A DNA stretch of 64,000 bases from Oscillospiraceae bacterium (GCA_020025655.1 JAHHRR010000001.1:6983-70982); one strand, 5' to 3'. Shown: positions 1-9,427, counted from the stretch's first letter. Notes: a model not told the origin generated them from the letters alone. Numbers and translations are program-made.

Positions 1-1332
1 ACGCTGGAAAACGGTAATACCAATGGGGCGGAAATCATAGAAGTCGCCGTTAATTGCCACGACTGCATTGCATTCCTTAGCCATGTCAGTGGCGTAATAA
101 CGCTTACCAACACTGTAAGTATCGCCGGCAACCTTGCGGCGAATCTGTGAGCCGTGGGCAATTTTAACCTCAGCGCAGGAGCAGCACTTGCCGGAGATAT
201 CTTCCTTCCATGCAATAGCGAGGATGGTATCATCACGGTAGTATTTGATCTCAGAGCCGGGAATAAAGTTTGCATTGGGATCAAAGGCCACTTTCTGATC
301 GCCGAGTAAAGCGGAGGCATCTTCAATGACCTTCAGAATAACCTGAGGATCGGTAGTTGAACCGAAGTTTGCGGGATTGGGCTTGGGCGCAACATTGACA
401 TCTTCTGCGATGGTGTAGATTTTAGGAATGTAGGCAAGCTCACCCAGAGCATCACTGGCGGCATTGTTTGCATAGTTGTTAAACTTTTCAACCATGTTTA
501 CCTTGGATTTTAAAGCGTTTCCCACGGCAGTGCCGGAGTCGGGATGGACGTTTACAAAGACCCATGATAAGACAAAAATGCTTATTACGGAAAAGACGAT
601 TCCAAGGATACCGAGCAATCCACGGTTTTCAATGACAGAGCTGGCATAAGCCTTTGCCTGAGAAACTGCGGGAGCAGCTTTTGCGTGTGAAGAAGGTCTG
701 GATGCAGGAGCGGGAGCAGCGTGTCTCTGACCCTGAGGATATCTGCCGGGCTGAGAAGGTCTTACATTAGTGCTGTCTGCACCGGCATTAGGCATTGCTG
801 CATGACGGGGATTGCGCTGTACATCATTTCTTCTTGGAAACTCAGCACGCACAGTAGCATCAGCAGAAGCTGCATTTGCACTGCGCTGATTGGGGTTCTG
901 AGCGTTCCTGCGAACAGGACGACGGGGCGGCTGTGCAGGAGTGCGTGGATTTGAAGCATTCACGGGACGGGCTGCGGGTGCATCTGAAAAATCAAACACC
1001 GGAGATTCAAAAGCAGGTGCGTTGTCCTGAGAAAAATCAAAGGAAGCAGGTGCGGAATTTCTGCCGGAAGGTACTGTATCAAATGAAAATTCAGGCACTG
1101 ACTTATCGGCCTTGTACTGCTGTGAATTCAGGAAAGAGTCAAAAGAAATGTCGTCCTGAGAATAGCCGGATGCAGTAAAATCAGAAGAACTGTTCCGACG
1201 TGAATCGGCGGCCGGTTTAGCCGGAGTTTCAGGTTTCTGAGAAGGCTGTTCGCCGTTTATTATGTTGTTGCTGTATGATGAAAAATCAGCAAGTATATCA
1301 TCTAAATTGAAAAAATCGTTTTTATCGCTCAT
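1..1332 (-). CDS. Membrane-anchored phosphodiester glycosidase (NAGPA-type), 3' end missing
   Basis: I read this gene directly on the minus strand; it runs off the left edge, so 444 codons are present and the C-terminus is absent. The ATG at 1332 starts MSDKNDFFNLDD. About 235 residues rich in Ser, Pro, Asn, Gln and Arg follow and look disordered and cytoplasmic. Then comes one membrane segment (about 236-258, GLLGILGIVFSVISIFVLSW). The outer part contains VVAINGDFYDFRPIGITV near residues 418-436, which matches the core Asn-Gly-(Asp/Gly)-Phe-(Tyr/Phe) signature of the phosphodiester glycosidase (NAGPA/DUF2233) family. Family members hydrolyse sugar phosphodiesters, and bacterial ones are thought to act on wall glycans; the substrate here is unknown. 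It lies 16 bases after the serine hydrolase gene, so the two are probably co-transcribed. Confidence 0.8.
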   Translation of the reverse strand, partial: MSDKNDFFNLDDILADFSSYSNNIINGEQPSQKPETPAKPAADSRRNSSSDFTASGYSQDDISFDSFLNSQQYKADKSVPEFSFDTVPSGRNSAPASFDFSQDNAPAFESPVFDFSDAPAARPVNASNPRTPAQPPRRPVRRNAQNPNQRSANAASADATVRAEFPRRNDVQRNPRHAAMPNAGADSTNVRPSQPGRYPQGQRHAAPAPASRPSSHAKAAPAVSQAKAYASSVIENRGLLGILGIVFSVISIFVLSWVFVNVHPDSGTAVGNALKSKVNMVEKFNNYANNAASDALGELAYIPKIYTIAEDVNVAPKPNPANFGSTTDPQVILKVIEDASALLGDQKVAFDPNANFIPGSEIKYYRDDTILAIAWKEDISGKCCSCAEVKIAHGSQIRRKVAGDTYSVGKRYYATDMAKECNAVVAINGDFYDFRPIGITVFQR

Positions 1333-1348
1333 TATTCAGCCTCGCTCC

Positions 1349-3088
1349 TTACTTTGATGTATTTCCGCTCAGTGCCATCAGCAGACTTTCGGCGGGAATA
1401 ACAAACCAGCCGTCACCGTTATATTCGAGCTGGAGCTGAATGCCGGTACTGGTGTAATATTTTTCTGCATTTGCCAAAACAGACTGAACAGCTTTGGTAT
1501 AGGCTTCCTTGGTTACCTCAGGGAGATAATTGTTGTGAGAATCATATACAGAACTCTTACTGCGGGTGTTTACTATCTTTTCAAGCTCATTCATAGTCTG
1601 AATCTGAATATCATCCTCGGTGGCAGGCAGGTCAAGGTAATTGAACTGTATCTGCTGACGGGCCTCCAGAAGATCAACTATGCAGTCACCGGTGAGAGAG
1701 TAGGAGTAGCTCTTTTTAAGAGCATCATACATTATCTTACCGGCCTCATCGGAGGGTTCATTTTCAAGACCCAGACCGGAATAACCCTTTAGAAGTGAAT
1801 AGGCGTGCTCATAGTTTCCGGTTGTAATGCTGTCCATAAAATCAACAGCGCACTGCTGCGGATCTCCGTCGGGCTTTGCTATCAGCGTACCTGCATTAAC
1901 GCCGACTATGCAGAGAATAACAGCGGCTGCGCACAAAACTATGGAAGCAACAGCCCATGCGGTTTTCATATATTTCTTCCTGCTTATGCGAAGTACGGCT
2001 GCCAGAGCTGCAATAAGTGCAATGACAACAAATATTCCGCTTACAACAGAGCCAATGCCGTGACTCTCTTTTACTTCACTTTCGGGTACTTCAACTGAAG
2101 TCTGCGGGATATCAGTCTTTTCGCCGGCGGTGTTATTTTCCATCATCTGAGCAGCCTCCTGAGCTTTCTTCTGTTCGGCTTCGGCCTGAGCTTTTGCCTC
2201 GGCTTCGGCTTTTGCGGCTTCTATCTTTTCGTTTTCAAGCCGCTTTGCTGTGTTATACTGCGTATAATCACACATCATAACGGCATAATCGGCCATAACG
2301 TCATATGCCTTGTTTACTCCGTCAGTGAACATTACCATAACTATGGGATCATCGGTGAATGCAAAACCGCAGTCACACATATAAAGACGCTGTCCGTCAA
2401 GAAGAAATCCGTATTTGTGGCCGATATCAAAACGCTTTTCCTTGAGCTTGAAATAGTTCTTAGGTTCGGCCTGCTGCATGGTTTCCATGAGCTTCGGGAA
2501 ACGGTCAGGTTCAGCAAACAGAGTTTTAATGCACTCTGTCATCTGACGGGCGGTAATGAAGTTGTTTTCGTAAAACTTAGGATCGACAGTTGCGGGATCT
2601 TCGCCCATATAAGGGCAGATTAACTCTCTGTACCGATGATAAACGCTGTTGCTGTTATCGAGCCATGTACCGGCTTCTTTCCAGAGAACCTTGGCGTATT
2701 CGTTGTCAGAGTGAATTATTGAACCTTTTAAAAGCTCAGAGTATTTATAAGGACCGACATTATCGTCCCAATCCATTTCGCCCTTGGAGATTTTCTCGGT
2801 AAAGAGCATATTGAGGGGGACTTTGAACATACTTCCGGCGACCATATATTTGTCGGGATTATGGAAATGCTCCTCTCCGGTTACGGTGTTGTAGTAGCCC
2901 AGAGAAATCCTGTCAGGGTCTACATCGTATTTCTCAAACAAGGCAACTGCTACATCGTCCCATGTTTTGCCGGCATAGAATTCATCTCCGTAGGATGCGT
3001 CGTCATTGTCCGCCGCAGCCATCGGAACCATACCTGCAAGCAGACAAATTATGAAAAGTCCTGCTGCTATTTTCTTAAATAATTTCAT
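1349..3088 (-). CDS. Secreted class A beta-lactamase-like serine hydrolase with C-terminal membrane region
   Basis: The 579-residue protein begins with a signal peptide (MKLFKKIAAGLFIICLLAGM, cleavage probably after AAA). The serine hydrolase domain shows a Ser-x-x-Lys motif in GSMFKVP (about residue 84), an SDN triad in HSDNEYA (about 128) and KYG near 225 in the place of the KTG box. This is the class A beta-lactamase/penicillin-recognising fold. An Ala/Glu/Lys-rich coiled segment (about 285-315) leads to two hydrophobic helices (about 347-400), followed by a roughly 170-residue C-terminal domain that resembles NTF2-like or DUF4878-type stalk domains. Such proteins more often act on the cell wall than on drugs, so I do not call it a resistance gene. 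It is first in an operon with the downstream phosphodiester glycosidase. Confidence 0.75.
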   Translation of the reverse strand: MKLFKKIAAGLFIICLLAGMVPMAAADNDDASYGDEFYAGKTWDDVAVALFEKYDVDPDRISLGYYNTVTGEEHFHNPDKYMVAGSMFKVPLNMLFTEKISKGEMDWDDNVGPYKYSELLKGSIIHSDNEYAKVLWKEAGTWLDNSNSVYHRYRELICPYMGEDPATVDPKFYENNFITARQMTECIKTLFAEPDRFPKLMETMQQAEPKNYFKLKEKRFDIGHKYGFLLDGQRLYMCDCGFAFTDDPIVMVMFTDGVNKAYDVMADYAVMMCDYTQYNTAKRLENEKIEAAKAEAEAKAQAEAEQKKAQEAAQMMENNTAGEKTDIPQTSVEVPESEVKESHGIGSVVSGIFVVIALIAALAAVLRISRKKYMKTAWAVASIVLCAAAVILCIVGVNAGTLIAKPDGDPQQCAVDFMDSITTGNYEHAYSLLKGYSGLGLENEPSDEAGKIMYDALKKSYSYSLTGDCIVDLLEARQQIQFNYLDLPATEDDIQIQTMNELEKIVNTRSKSSVYDSHNNYLPEVTKEAYTKAVQSVLANAEKYYTSTGIQLQLEYNGDGWFVIPAESLLMALSGNTSK

Positions 3089-3146
3089 TCAGATTATCTC
3101 CCCGTGATTTATGGGCATAATACCAGATTTTAATTTTATCAATATC

Positions 3147-3174
3147 ATTTTACCATTATAATGTATAATTTCAA
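3147..3174 (-). promoter_or_regulatory. Candidate promoter of the serine hydrolase operon
   Basis: On the minus strand TTGAAA (3169-3174) and TAAAAT (3147-3152) are 16 bases apart. A second possible -10, TATAAT, lies at 3155-3160 without a good -35, as expected of an activated promoter. TTAAGT-like direct repeats lie upstream at 3205-3220. Confidence 0.4.
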
Positions 3175-3249
3175 TAGTGAGCTTTAACAAAAATAGTAAA
3201 AAGTTCTTAAAATTACTTAAGAAAGCAGATATGAACAGAAAACTTTAGC

Positions 3250-4359
3250 TTATATGTACTTTTTAAAGCCGTATTGACTGCTTGAAAACAGCAAAAACGG
3301 CTTATTCCTGTTTGAAGGTCGTTTTATATAAAGACCCGACAGACCGAAGCTCTCAACTAAACTCAGCTTTTCACGAAGAGAGAGAATATCTTCAAAGTAA
3401 ATTATGTGTTTCCGTCCCAGTGAATCGGTATATTTGAAAGATGAAGCAGAGCTGTTTTCGTCATATTCCACATGAGCAGATACAGCTATTGCCAGATCTT
3501 TTGCGCAGGCATTGCTTAATATTCCGGCTCTTGTACCGGCGGCCCACGGAAGCTTCCAGTCAAGCGCATAGTCTGATACTGCAGGCATAAGCTTTTCGGG
3601 ACAAATACAGGTGCAAAGTGCGGATATCCGTTTTTTCAGCTCCTTTATATCGCATACAGGACCGGGAGGGCTTAAAATATGGGCAAAATCATAGGCGGGT
3701 ATCAGGACTCTGTGACAGCAGCGGTTTATAACGGTACACAGTTCGGCACAGCTTTCGCTTTCAAACAGAGCGATTATAAAGTAAAATCCCTCTTTTTTCA
3801 GCGCTGCGGATAATTCCTCGATAAAGAGCAGATATTCATCAATATCAGAGGGAAAAAGGCAGCAGATTTCAAGATAAATTCCGAGGCAGGAGCAGTCATA
3901 TATGCACGAAACGGCTTTTTTTATAACGGCTGATCTTTTGTCCTCACTGTTTAAAAGCAGGTGCATGGAGGCACCGGAATATGCTCCGGACGAGGTCAGA
4001 TTGGAGATGCCTAAAAGCGGGATAACCCCGTGCTGCCTAAGGGCGGAGACTTTGGCGGAAGGATTCGGCGATGAAAGCTCACCGCTTTCGGATATGTTCA
4101 GATGAATCGGGCAGCAGTAGCTCAGGGCAGGCATGAGCGGGGATAGAACATCAGCAGGAAAAGACTCCGGAAAATCGGCTCCAAGTTCAATGTTACCGCA
4201 GAATGAGGGCTTTTCGTCAGCTATCAGCAGTGAAAGACCGGGGCTCAGACGTCTGGGGTCGGAAAGAGCGTTATTAGACAGAAAATCGGCTTTGCTGAGC
4301 TTGAACGCAGCTGTAACGGTTGAAATACTGTCATTTGGACGAGAGGTATAGATTTTCAT
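3250..4359 (-). CDS. LysM plus GH18/YaaH-like domain protein with degenerate catalytic motif
   Basis: This 369-residue protein starts with a LysM-like module (about 1-47, IYTSRPNDSISTVTAAF), which normally binds peptidoglycan or spore cortex. The rest has the length and pattern of a GH18 barrel of the spore germination YaaH/SleL type, including the Pro-His-Leu start of a strand and a GLYI segment near the end. At the strand that should hold the DxxDxE catalytic motif I read CLGIYLEICC, where the final Glu appears replaced by Cys; this alignment is by eye. No signal peptide is evident, as is usual for spore-coat LysM proteins. It could be a binding-only paralogue. The gene stands alone, transcribed away from pepF. 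Confidence 0.55.
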   Translation of the reverse strand: MKIYTSRPNDSISTVTAAFKLSKADFLSNNALSDPRRLSPGLSLLIADEKPSFCGNIELGADFPESFPADVLSPLMPALSYCCPIHLNISESGELSSPNPSAKVSALRQHGVIPLLGISNLTSSGAYSGASMHLLLNSEDKRSAVIKKAVSCIYDCSCLGIYLEICCLFPSDIDEYLLFIEELSAALKKEGFYFIIALFESESCAELCTVINRCCHRVLIPAYDFAHILSPPGPVCDIKELKKRISALCTCICPEKLMPAVSDYALDWKLPWAAGTRAGILSNACAKDLAIAVSAHVEYDENSSASSFKYTDSLGRKHIIYFEDILSLREKLSLVESFGLSGLYIKRPSNRNKPFLLFSSSQYGFKKYI

Positions 4360-4414
4360 ATTATTCTCCTTGAAATATACTTCATTTTATTTATATTCCA
4401 CGGAGTATCAATAC

Positions 4415-4443
4415 TTGCGGCAAAAATGAGTATATGCTATAAT
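4415..4443 (+). promoter_or_regulatory. Promoter of pepF
   Basis: TTGCGG (4415-4420), 17 bases, TATAAT (4438-4443) with an extended -10 TG (TGCTATAAT). The pepF start codon lies 43 bases further on behind GGAGGA. Confidence 0.65.
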
Positions 4444-4486
4444 CAACAAGTTAGATGTATTTACCAAAGAACGGAGGATAATTTTT

Positions 4487-6283
4487 ATGGAAAATACTAT
4501 GCTCAAGCGCAGCGAGGTTCCGGTAGAAAACACCTGGGATCTGAGCGATATATTGGAAAGCGATGAAGTCTGGGAGCAGGAAAACATAGCTCTTAAGGCT
4601 ATGCCCGAAAAAATTTCTGCTTTCCAGGGAAAACTGGGTGAGAGCGCAGAAATGCTCCTCAATTTCTTTAAGCTCAGCGATGATATAGATGTGCGTGCAT
4701 CTATGCTTTACAGCTACTCCAGCTGCAAAGCCGATCAGGATGCAGGCAACAGTGTTTATCAGGCAATGCGTGGTAAGGCAATGGGTACTCTGGTTGAGAT
4801 TTCCAGTGCATCCGCTTTCGCAACTCCTGAAATTATGGCAATCAGTGACGAAAAGCTCAACAGCTTCTATGCAGAGGAACCTGCACTCAAGGAGTATGAA
4901 AGAGCTATCTATCAGATCCGCCGCAGAGCAGAGCATATTCTTTCTCCTGCCGAGGAAAAGCTGCTGGCTTCTGTTGGTGAGGTTTCAAACTCTCCCAGCA
5001 ATATCTACGGTATTTTTGCTAATGCCGATCTTAAATTCCCTGAGGTTGCAGACGGCAAGGGCGAGAAACATCCTTTGAGCAATGTATCCTTTGTCCCCCT
5101 GCTGGAGAGTGATGACAGAGTTCTGAGAGAAAATGCTTTCAACGGCTATTACGATGTTTTGAATCAGTTCAAAAATACCGCTGCCGCTCTGCTTGACGGT
5201 CAGTTCAAGCAGCTGAATTTCTTTGCCAAGGCAAGAAAATACCCCAGCACTCTTGCTGCTTCTCTTGATGAAACCGAGGTTCCCACTGAGGTTTATCACA
5301 ACCTTATAAATGCTGTCCACGGCAATCTGGATAAGATGTACAAGTATGTTGCTCTGCGCAAGAAAATGCTGGGCGTAGATGAGCTTCATATGTATGATGT
5401 ATATACCCCCATTGTTGCAGATGCAGCAGCTAAAATTGACTTCAACGAAGCTAAGGAGACTGTGCTTGAGGCACTGTCTGTTCTGGGCGAGGACTACACA
5501 GACCTTCTGAAAGAGGGCTTCAATAACCGCTGGATTGATGTTTACCCCAACGAGGGCAAGCGTGGCGGCGCATATTCCTCCGGAAATTCCAGACCTCATC
5601 CCTATGTCCTGCTTAACCAGAAGGATACTCTTGACAGTATGTTCACTCTGGCACATGAAATGGGACACGCTCTGCACAGCTACCACAGCTGCAAGTATCA
5701 GCCTGTTTCCACCAGCGGCTATGTAATCTTTGTTGCAGAGGTTGCATCTACCTGCAATGAGGTTCTGCTTATGCGTCATCTGCTGTCAAAAACAACCGAT
5801 AAGAAGCAGAGAGCATATCTCATAAATCACTTCCTCGATCAGTTCAAGGGCACTGTTTACCGTCAGACTATGTTTGCCGAGTTTGAGCTTGAAATGGGCA
5901 AGATGGCAGAAAACGGAGAGACCCTTACCGCAGAGGCACTTTGCAATAAATACCTTGAGCTTAACAAGCTTTACTTCGGACCTGACATGGTATCCGATGA
6001 GGGCATCGGTCTTGAATGGGCCAGAATTCCTCATTTCTACTACAACTATTATGTGTTCCAGTATGCTACCGGCTTCTCCGCAGCAGTGGCTATTGCAAAC
6101 AGAATTCTTACCCTTGGCGAGAGCGCAGTAAAGGATTACAAGCGCTTCCTGTCCGGCGGAAGCAGCACCGATCCTATCTCTCTGCTTAAGCTTGCAGGTG
6201 TTGATATGAGTACTCCCGAACCTGTAAACTCCGCTCTGGAGCTCTTCGGCGAGCTTATAGACGAGCTGGAAGCACTGAATTAA
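4487..6283 (+). CDS. pepF: Oligoendopeptidase F
   Basis: A cytoplasmic zinc metallopeptidase of family M3B that cleaves short peptides of about 7-17 residues, typically in peptide nutrition and in clearing signal or secretory peptides. The 598-residue length is typical. The zinc motif HEMGH is at about residues 389-393 (LAHEMGHALHSYHS) and the third ligand Glu falls in the following FVAEVASTCNE helix. The N-terminal 110 residues form the usual PepF lobe, starting with RSEVPVENTWDLSDI. The ATG at 4487 follows a GGAGGA Shine-Dalgarno and a strong promoter, and a GC-rich terminator follows the stop, so the gene is monocistronic. Identity is clear; physiological substrates are not. Confidence 0.95.
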   Translation: MENTMLKRSEVPVENTWDLSDILESDEVWEQENIALKAMPEKISAFQGKLGESAEMLLNFFKLSDDIDVRASMLYSYSSCKADQDAGNSVYQAMRGKAMGTLVEISSASAFATPEIMAISDEKLNSFYAEEPALKEYERAIYQIRRRAEHILSPAEEKLLASVGEVSNSPSNIYGIFANADLKFPEVADGKGEKHPLSNVSFVPLLESDDRVLRENAFNGYYDVLNQFKNTAAALLDGQFKQLNFFAKARKYPSTLAASLDETEVPTEVYHNLINAVHGNLDKMYKYVALRKKMLGVDELHMYDVYTPIVADAAAKIDFNEAKETVLEALSVLGEDYTDLLKEGFNNRWIDVYPNEGKRGGAYSSGNSRPHPYVLLNQKDTLDSMFTLAHEMGHALHSYHSCKYQPVSTSGYVIFVAEVASTCNEVLLMRHLLSKTTDKKQRAYLINHFLDQFKGTVYRQTMFAEFELEMGKMAENGETLTAEALCNKYLELNKLYFGPDMVSDEGIGLEWARIPHFYYNYYVFQYATGFSAAVAIANRILTLGESAVKDYKRFLSGGSSTDPISLLKLAGVDMSTPEPVNSALELFGELIDELEALN

Positions 6284-6310
6284 GATTTAACTAATTTACA
6301 CCTATTCTAT

Positions 6311-6347
6311 ACTCCACGGCGGGTTTTTCCCGCCGGTGGAGTATTTT
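6311..6347 (+). terminator. Intrinsic terminator of pepF
   Basis: A 12-13 bp GC-rich stem (ACTCCACGGCGGG with CCCGCCGGTGGAGT, one bulged G), T-rich loop, then TATTTTATTT. Confidence 0.75.
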
Positions 6348-6358
6348 ATTTGCCTGTT

Positions 6359-6446
6359 CTACTCATAGTAGAGTCGAAAAAACAGCAATCTACTATGCCG
6401 GAGGCGGCGGTAGGGAGACAAACACGGGCAGTAGCTTGCCTTTTTT
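6359..6446 (+). ncRNA. Attenuator-like structured leader upstream of degV
   Basis: Four short segments can pair in alternative ways. Segment 1 (CTACT, 6359-6363) pairs with the end of segment 2 (CATAGTAG, 6364-6371). Segment 2 is an exact 8-bp complement of the start of segment 3 (CTACTATGCC, 6390-6399). Segment 3 also pairs, with a two-base bulge, with segment 4 (GGCAGTAG, 6427-6434). Segment 4 forms the 5' arm of a small terminator hairpin (6427-6440) followed by six T (6441-6446). Pairing 2:3 would leave the terminator free, while 3:4 would block it. This reading is from sequence only. I could not place a clear promoter upstream, so it may depend on read-through from pepF or be a small RNA. 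It matches no riboswitch class I know. Confidence 0.45.
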
Positions 6447-6493
6447 ACTGAACTATGTTACTAATAATAATCAGTAATCAAGGGGGTTAAAAA

Positions 6494-7375
6494 ATGAGCT
6501 TTACAATTTTTACCGATACGTCAGCAAATCTTCAGAACACTCAGGTTCGTGAACGCGGACTTAAAATAGTTCCTTTTTCATATTACGTCGAAGGTGTTGA
6601 ACATACCTGTGTTGACACTGACAGCTTTGATGCTTATGAATATTATAGAAAGATAAAGGCCGGCGCAAAAGTAACCACCTCTCAGGTTACACCTCAGCGC
6701 TTTATTGAAAACTTTGAGCCGGAGCTTGAAGCCGGCAATGATGTACTTTTTGTAAGTATGTCCTCCGGCATAAGCGGTTCATGTTCATCTGCCAGAATTG
6801 CTGCAAATCAGCTCAGGGAGGATTACCCTGAGAGAAAAATAGAAATTGTTGATACCATGGGTGCATCTCTTGGTGAAGGACTTTTTGCACTTATTGCTGC
6901 CGATTGCAGAGATGAGGGAATGGGTATTGAAGATACAGCTGCATACCTCAGAAGCAGAGTTCCCAATATGTGCCAGATATTCACAGTTGATGACCTGATG
7001 CATCTGCGCCGTGGCGGCAGACTGTCAAACCTGTCTGCGATCGTCGGAACCGTACTGCATATTAAGCCGCTGCTCAAAGGCAACGAAGAGGGAAAAATTG
7101 TTGCTTTTGCAAAGATAAGAGGCAGAAAAAAATCTATTGAAGCTCTGGCTGAACGCTATGCAAATGAAGTCAGGGAACCTGAAAAGCAGCTTGTGTGCAT
7201 TGCACACTCCGCCTGCAAAGAAGATGCGGAATATCTGGCTGAGCTGGTCAGAAAGAGCAAGGCTCCCAAGGACATTCTTATTGTAGATTATGAACCTGTT
7301 ACCGGCGCTCATGTGGGCCCCGGTGCACTGGCACTGTTCTTTTTCGGTTCAGGTGACGTCAGAGAGCAGAACTGA
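6494..7375 (+). CDS. DegV family protein (fatty acid-binding, FakB-like)
   Basis: DegV proteins bind a single fatty acid, and characterised members (FakB) present it to the FakA kinase for phosphorylation and phospholipid synthesis. The 293-residue length is typical. Visible family motifs are TDTSANL at the N-terminus, TTSQVTPQ (about residue 60), SSGISGSCSSA (about 92), RRGGRLS (about 172) and the C-terminal GAHVGPGALALFFFG. The start ATG at 6494 has AGGGGG upstream. No fakA is in the window. A second DegV gene lies at 15369-16262 and shares a 15-bp upstream motif with this one, suggesting shared control. Which fatty acid it carries cannot be inferred. Confidence 0.9.
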   Translation: MSFTIFTDTSANLQNTQVRERGLKIVPFSYYVEGVEHTCVDTDSFDAYEYYRKIKAGAKVTTSQVTPQRFIENFEPELEAGNDVLFVSMSSGISGSCSSARIAANQLREDYPERKIEIVDTMGASLGEGLFALIAADCRDEGMGIEDTAAYLRSRVPNMCQIFTVDDLMHLRRGGRLSNLSAIVGTVLHIKPLLKGNEEGKIVAFAKIRGRKKSIEALAERYANEVREPEKQLVCIAHSACKEDAEYLAELVRKSKAPKDILIVDYEPVTGAHVGPGALALFFFGSGDVREQN

Positions 7376-7386
7376 TACATTTAAAA

Positions 7387-7424
7387 TAAAAACGGCAAAG
7401 CCATTAAGGCTTTGCCGTTTTTTG
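7387..7424. terminator. Bidirectional terminator between degV and the convergent thioredoxin-domain gene
   Basis: A 12-bp perfect stem, AACGGCAAAGCC (7391-7402) with GGCTTTGCCGTT (7408-7419), flanked by A and T runs, so it can serve both convergent genes. Confidence 0.85.
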
Positions 7425-7435
7425 CTATCAGAAAA

Positions 7436-9427
7436 TCAGTCTACATTTATAGGCAGTCCGCATTTGCCGCCGGAGCAGAGATAGAAAGTGGATTTGCTGT
7501 TCTTCATTTCCAAATCTGCGGTAAAAGGCGCAAAAGCTTCTATTTCATCTTTAATTTCCGGAGTTTTTACAAGAATACTGAGCTCGGGTGAATACTGGTT
7601 CAAAATGATATCAAGAGCTTCCGGAATATCACTGCACACACATACAAGCTCCTGAGTGGGATAGCAGCTGCTTAAAAGTGCGCAGAGCGCATAAGTTGAA
7701 CCGGCAGGGTAGCTTTCACTGTGCGAACAGATAACATTTAACTGGCGCTCAAGGAGCTTCTTCCATTTAAACTCACCGGTCATACGGAAAAGCAGATCAA
7801 ACAGAACTGCAGCAGCACTGTTGCCGCAGGGCATTGCACCGTCGTGCAGATCCTTGGGACGCTTTATAAGAACCTCGGCACTGTCAGATGAGAGGAAGTA
7901 TCCGCCTTTCGGGTCGGAGAAGTGAGCCTCTATCTGTTCGGCAAGAGCCTTTGCGGATTTAAGGATTCCGGGAGCATAGCATATCTGAGAAAGCTCCATA
8001 AGACCAAGAGCGGTAAAGGCATAGTCGTCAAGATTTGCAGGAATTTTTGCCTTTCCGTCAATCATGCAGGCTGTGAGATTTTCAAAACCGCATTCTTTTG
8101 CCCCTGCATCCTTGCTGAGCAGAAATTCTGCAAGCTCTTCGGCAGCGGAGAGATATCTTGAGCTGTTGAAGGCTCTGGCAGCCTTGGCAAGAGCCATGAG
8201 CATAAGACCGTTCCATGAGGTGAGTATTTTCTTATCGGTAAAGAGGGCGCAGCGCTGAGTTCTGTAATTACGCAGCTTTTCACACAGCTGGTCATAGCCC
8301 TCCGGCAGTATGCGCCAGCGCTGATTTATAAGGAGGTTTGGAATATTGCGGCCGTGGAAATTGCCTTCCTTTAAAATATCATAGCACTCACAGAAATGAC
8401 GTCCTGTATCACTGCCCAGAACATTTTCAACCTCATCTGGAGTGAAGAGGTAGAATTTACCTTCCTCACCGTCACTGTCTGCATCCTGAGCACAGTAAAA
8501 ACCACCATCAGGGCAGTGCAGTTCTCTGAGACAGTAATCGAGAGTTTTCTCTGCGATTTCCTTGTAGAGAGGAAGATGCCCCTCCTGCCATGCCTCGGTG
8601 TAGGCATAAGCCAGCATTGCATTGTCATAAAGTGTTTTTTCAAAATGAGGTGCCAGCCATTCCCTGTCTGTGGAATAACGGCAGAAGCCTCCGCCTATAT
8701 GGTCAAAGATGCCGCCTCTGTACATCTGCTGCAAAGTACGCTCTGAAATGGTTCTGGCATACTTGTCACCTGAAAGCTTTGCATATCGCATAAGGAAAAT
8801 GAGGTTGTGTGCAGCAGGAAATTTAGGAGCAGTGCCGAAACCGCCGAATTCCTCATCATATGAACGATACAGCTGCTCAACGGCAGATTTTAAAAATCTG
8901 TCATCAGCTTTGGCGCTGCCCGCAGTTCCGCTGCTGAGAAGAAATCTGCTTACTTCTCCGGCAGTATTTAAAAGCTTTGAACGCTGATTTTTCCACATAT
9001 CAGCAAGTGACACAAGCAGAGAGGTAAGACCCATGCGTCCCATGGAATTGTCTTTGGGAATATAGGTTCCGGCAAAGAACGGGAGCTGTTCGGGACTCAT
9101 TATAATTGTCAGCGGCCAGCCGCCGGAACCGGTTAAGGAAGTACAGACTTCCATATAAACACTGTCAATGTCAGGACGTTCTTCACGGTCAACCTTTACG
9201 GGAACATAATAACGGTTAAGAATTTCCGCTACCTGAGCATCTTCAAAGGATTCGTGCGCCATAAGATGACAGTAGTGGCAGCTGGAATAGCCAATGCTCA
9301 AAAATATAGGTTTATCCTCAAGTTTTGCCTTCGTAAAGGCATCGAGCCCCCATGGATACCAGTTTACAGGATTTTCTGCGTGCTGGAGAAGATAGGGAGA
9401 AGTTTCGTTTATAAGTCTGTTGCTCAT
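7436..9427 (-). CDS. Thioredoxin domain-containing protein (YyaL/DUF255, Spermatogenesis-associated 20 family)
   Basis: The N-terminal 160 residues form a DUF255 thioredoxin-like domain starting [25 protein letters not shown], with the redox-type CHYC in [17 protein letters not shown]. The remainder is an alpha/alpha toroid like those of six-hairpin glycosidases (for example [25 protein letters not shown] and the later [16 protein letters not shown]). The family is widespread and its reaction is not settled. I start at the ATG at 9427, which has GGAGG seven bases upstream, rather than at a longer in-frame start at 9460 that adds [11 protein letters not shown] and lacks conservation. Length 663 is normal for the family. 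The gene is convergent with degV and divergent from the TPR gene. Confidence 0.88.
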   Translation of the reverse strand: MSNRLINETSPYLLQHAENPVNWYPWGLDAFTKAKLEDKPIFLSIGYSSCHYCHLMAHESFEDAQVAEILNRYYVPVKVDREERPDIDSVYMEVCTSLTGSGGWPLTIIMSPEQLPFFAGTYIPKDNSMGRMGLTSLLVSLADMWKNQRSKLLNTAGEVSRFLLSSGTAGSAKADDRFLKSAVEQLYRSYDEEFGGFGTAPKFPAAHNLIFLMRYAKLSGDKYARTISERTLQQMYRGGIFDHIGGGFCRYSTDREWLAPHFEKTLYDNAMLAYAYTEAWQEGHLPLYKEIAEKTLDYCLRELHCPDGGFYCAQDADSDGEEGKFYLFTPDEVENVLGSDTGRHFCECYDILKEGNFHGRNIPNLLINQRWRILPEGYDQLCEKLRNYRTQRCALFTDKKILTSWNGLMLMALAKAARAFNSSRYLSAAEELAEFLLSKDAGAKECGFENLTACMIDGKAKIPANLDDYAFTALGLMELSQICYAPGILKSAKALAEQIEAHFSDPKGGYFLSSDSAEVLIKRPKDLHDGAMPCGNSAAAVLFDLLFRMTGEFKWKKLLERQLNVICSHSESYPAGSTYALCALLSSCYPTQELVCVCSDIPEALDIILNQYSPELSILVKTPEIKDEIEAFAPFTADLEMKNSKSTFYLCSGGKCGLPINVD

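Noticed and set aside
1349..3088. Beta-lactam resistance gene
   Set aside because: The motifs are of the class A fold, but the KTG box is KYG and the protein carries membrane and stalk domains; a wall-related role is as likely.
4985..5779. Minus-strand frame of 264 codons within pepF
   Set aside because: Shadow of a strongly coding gene with an intact HEMGH motif.
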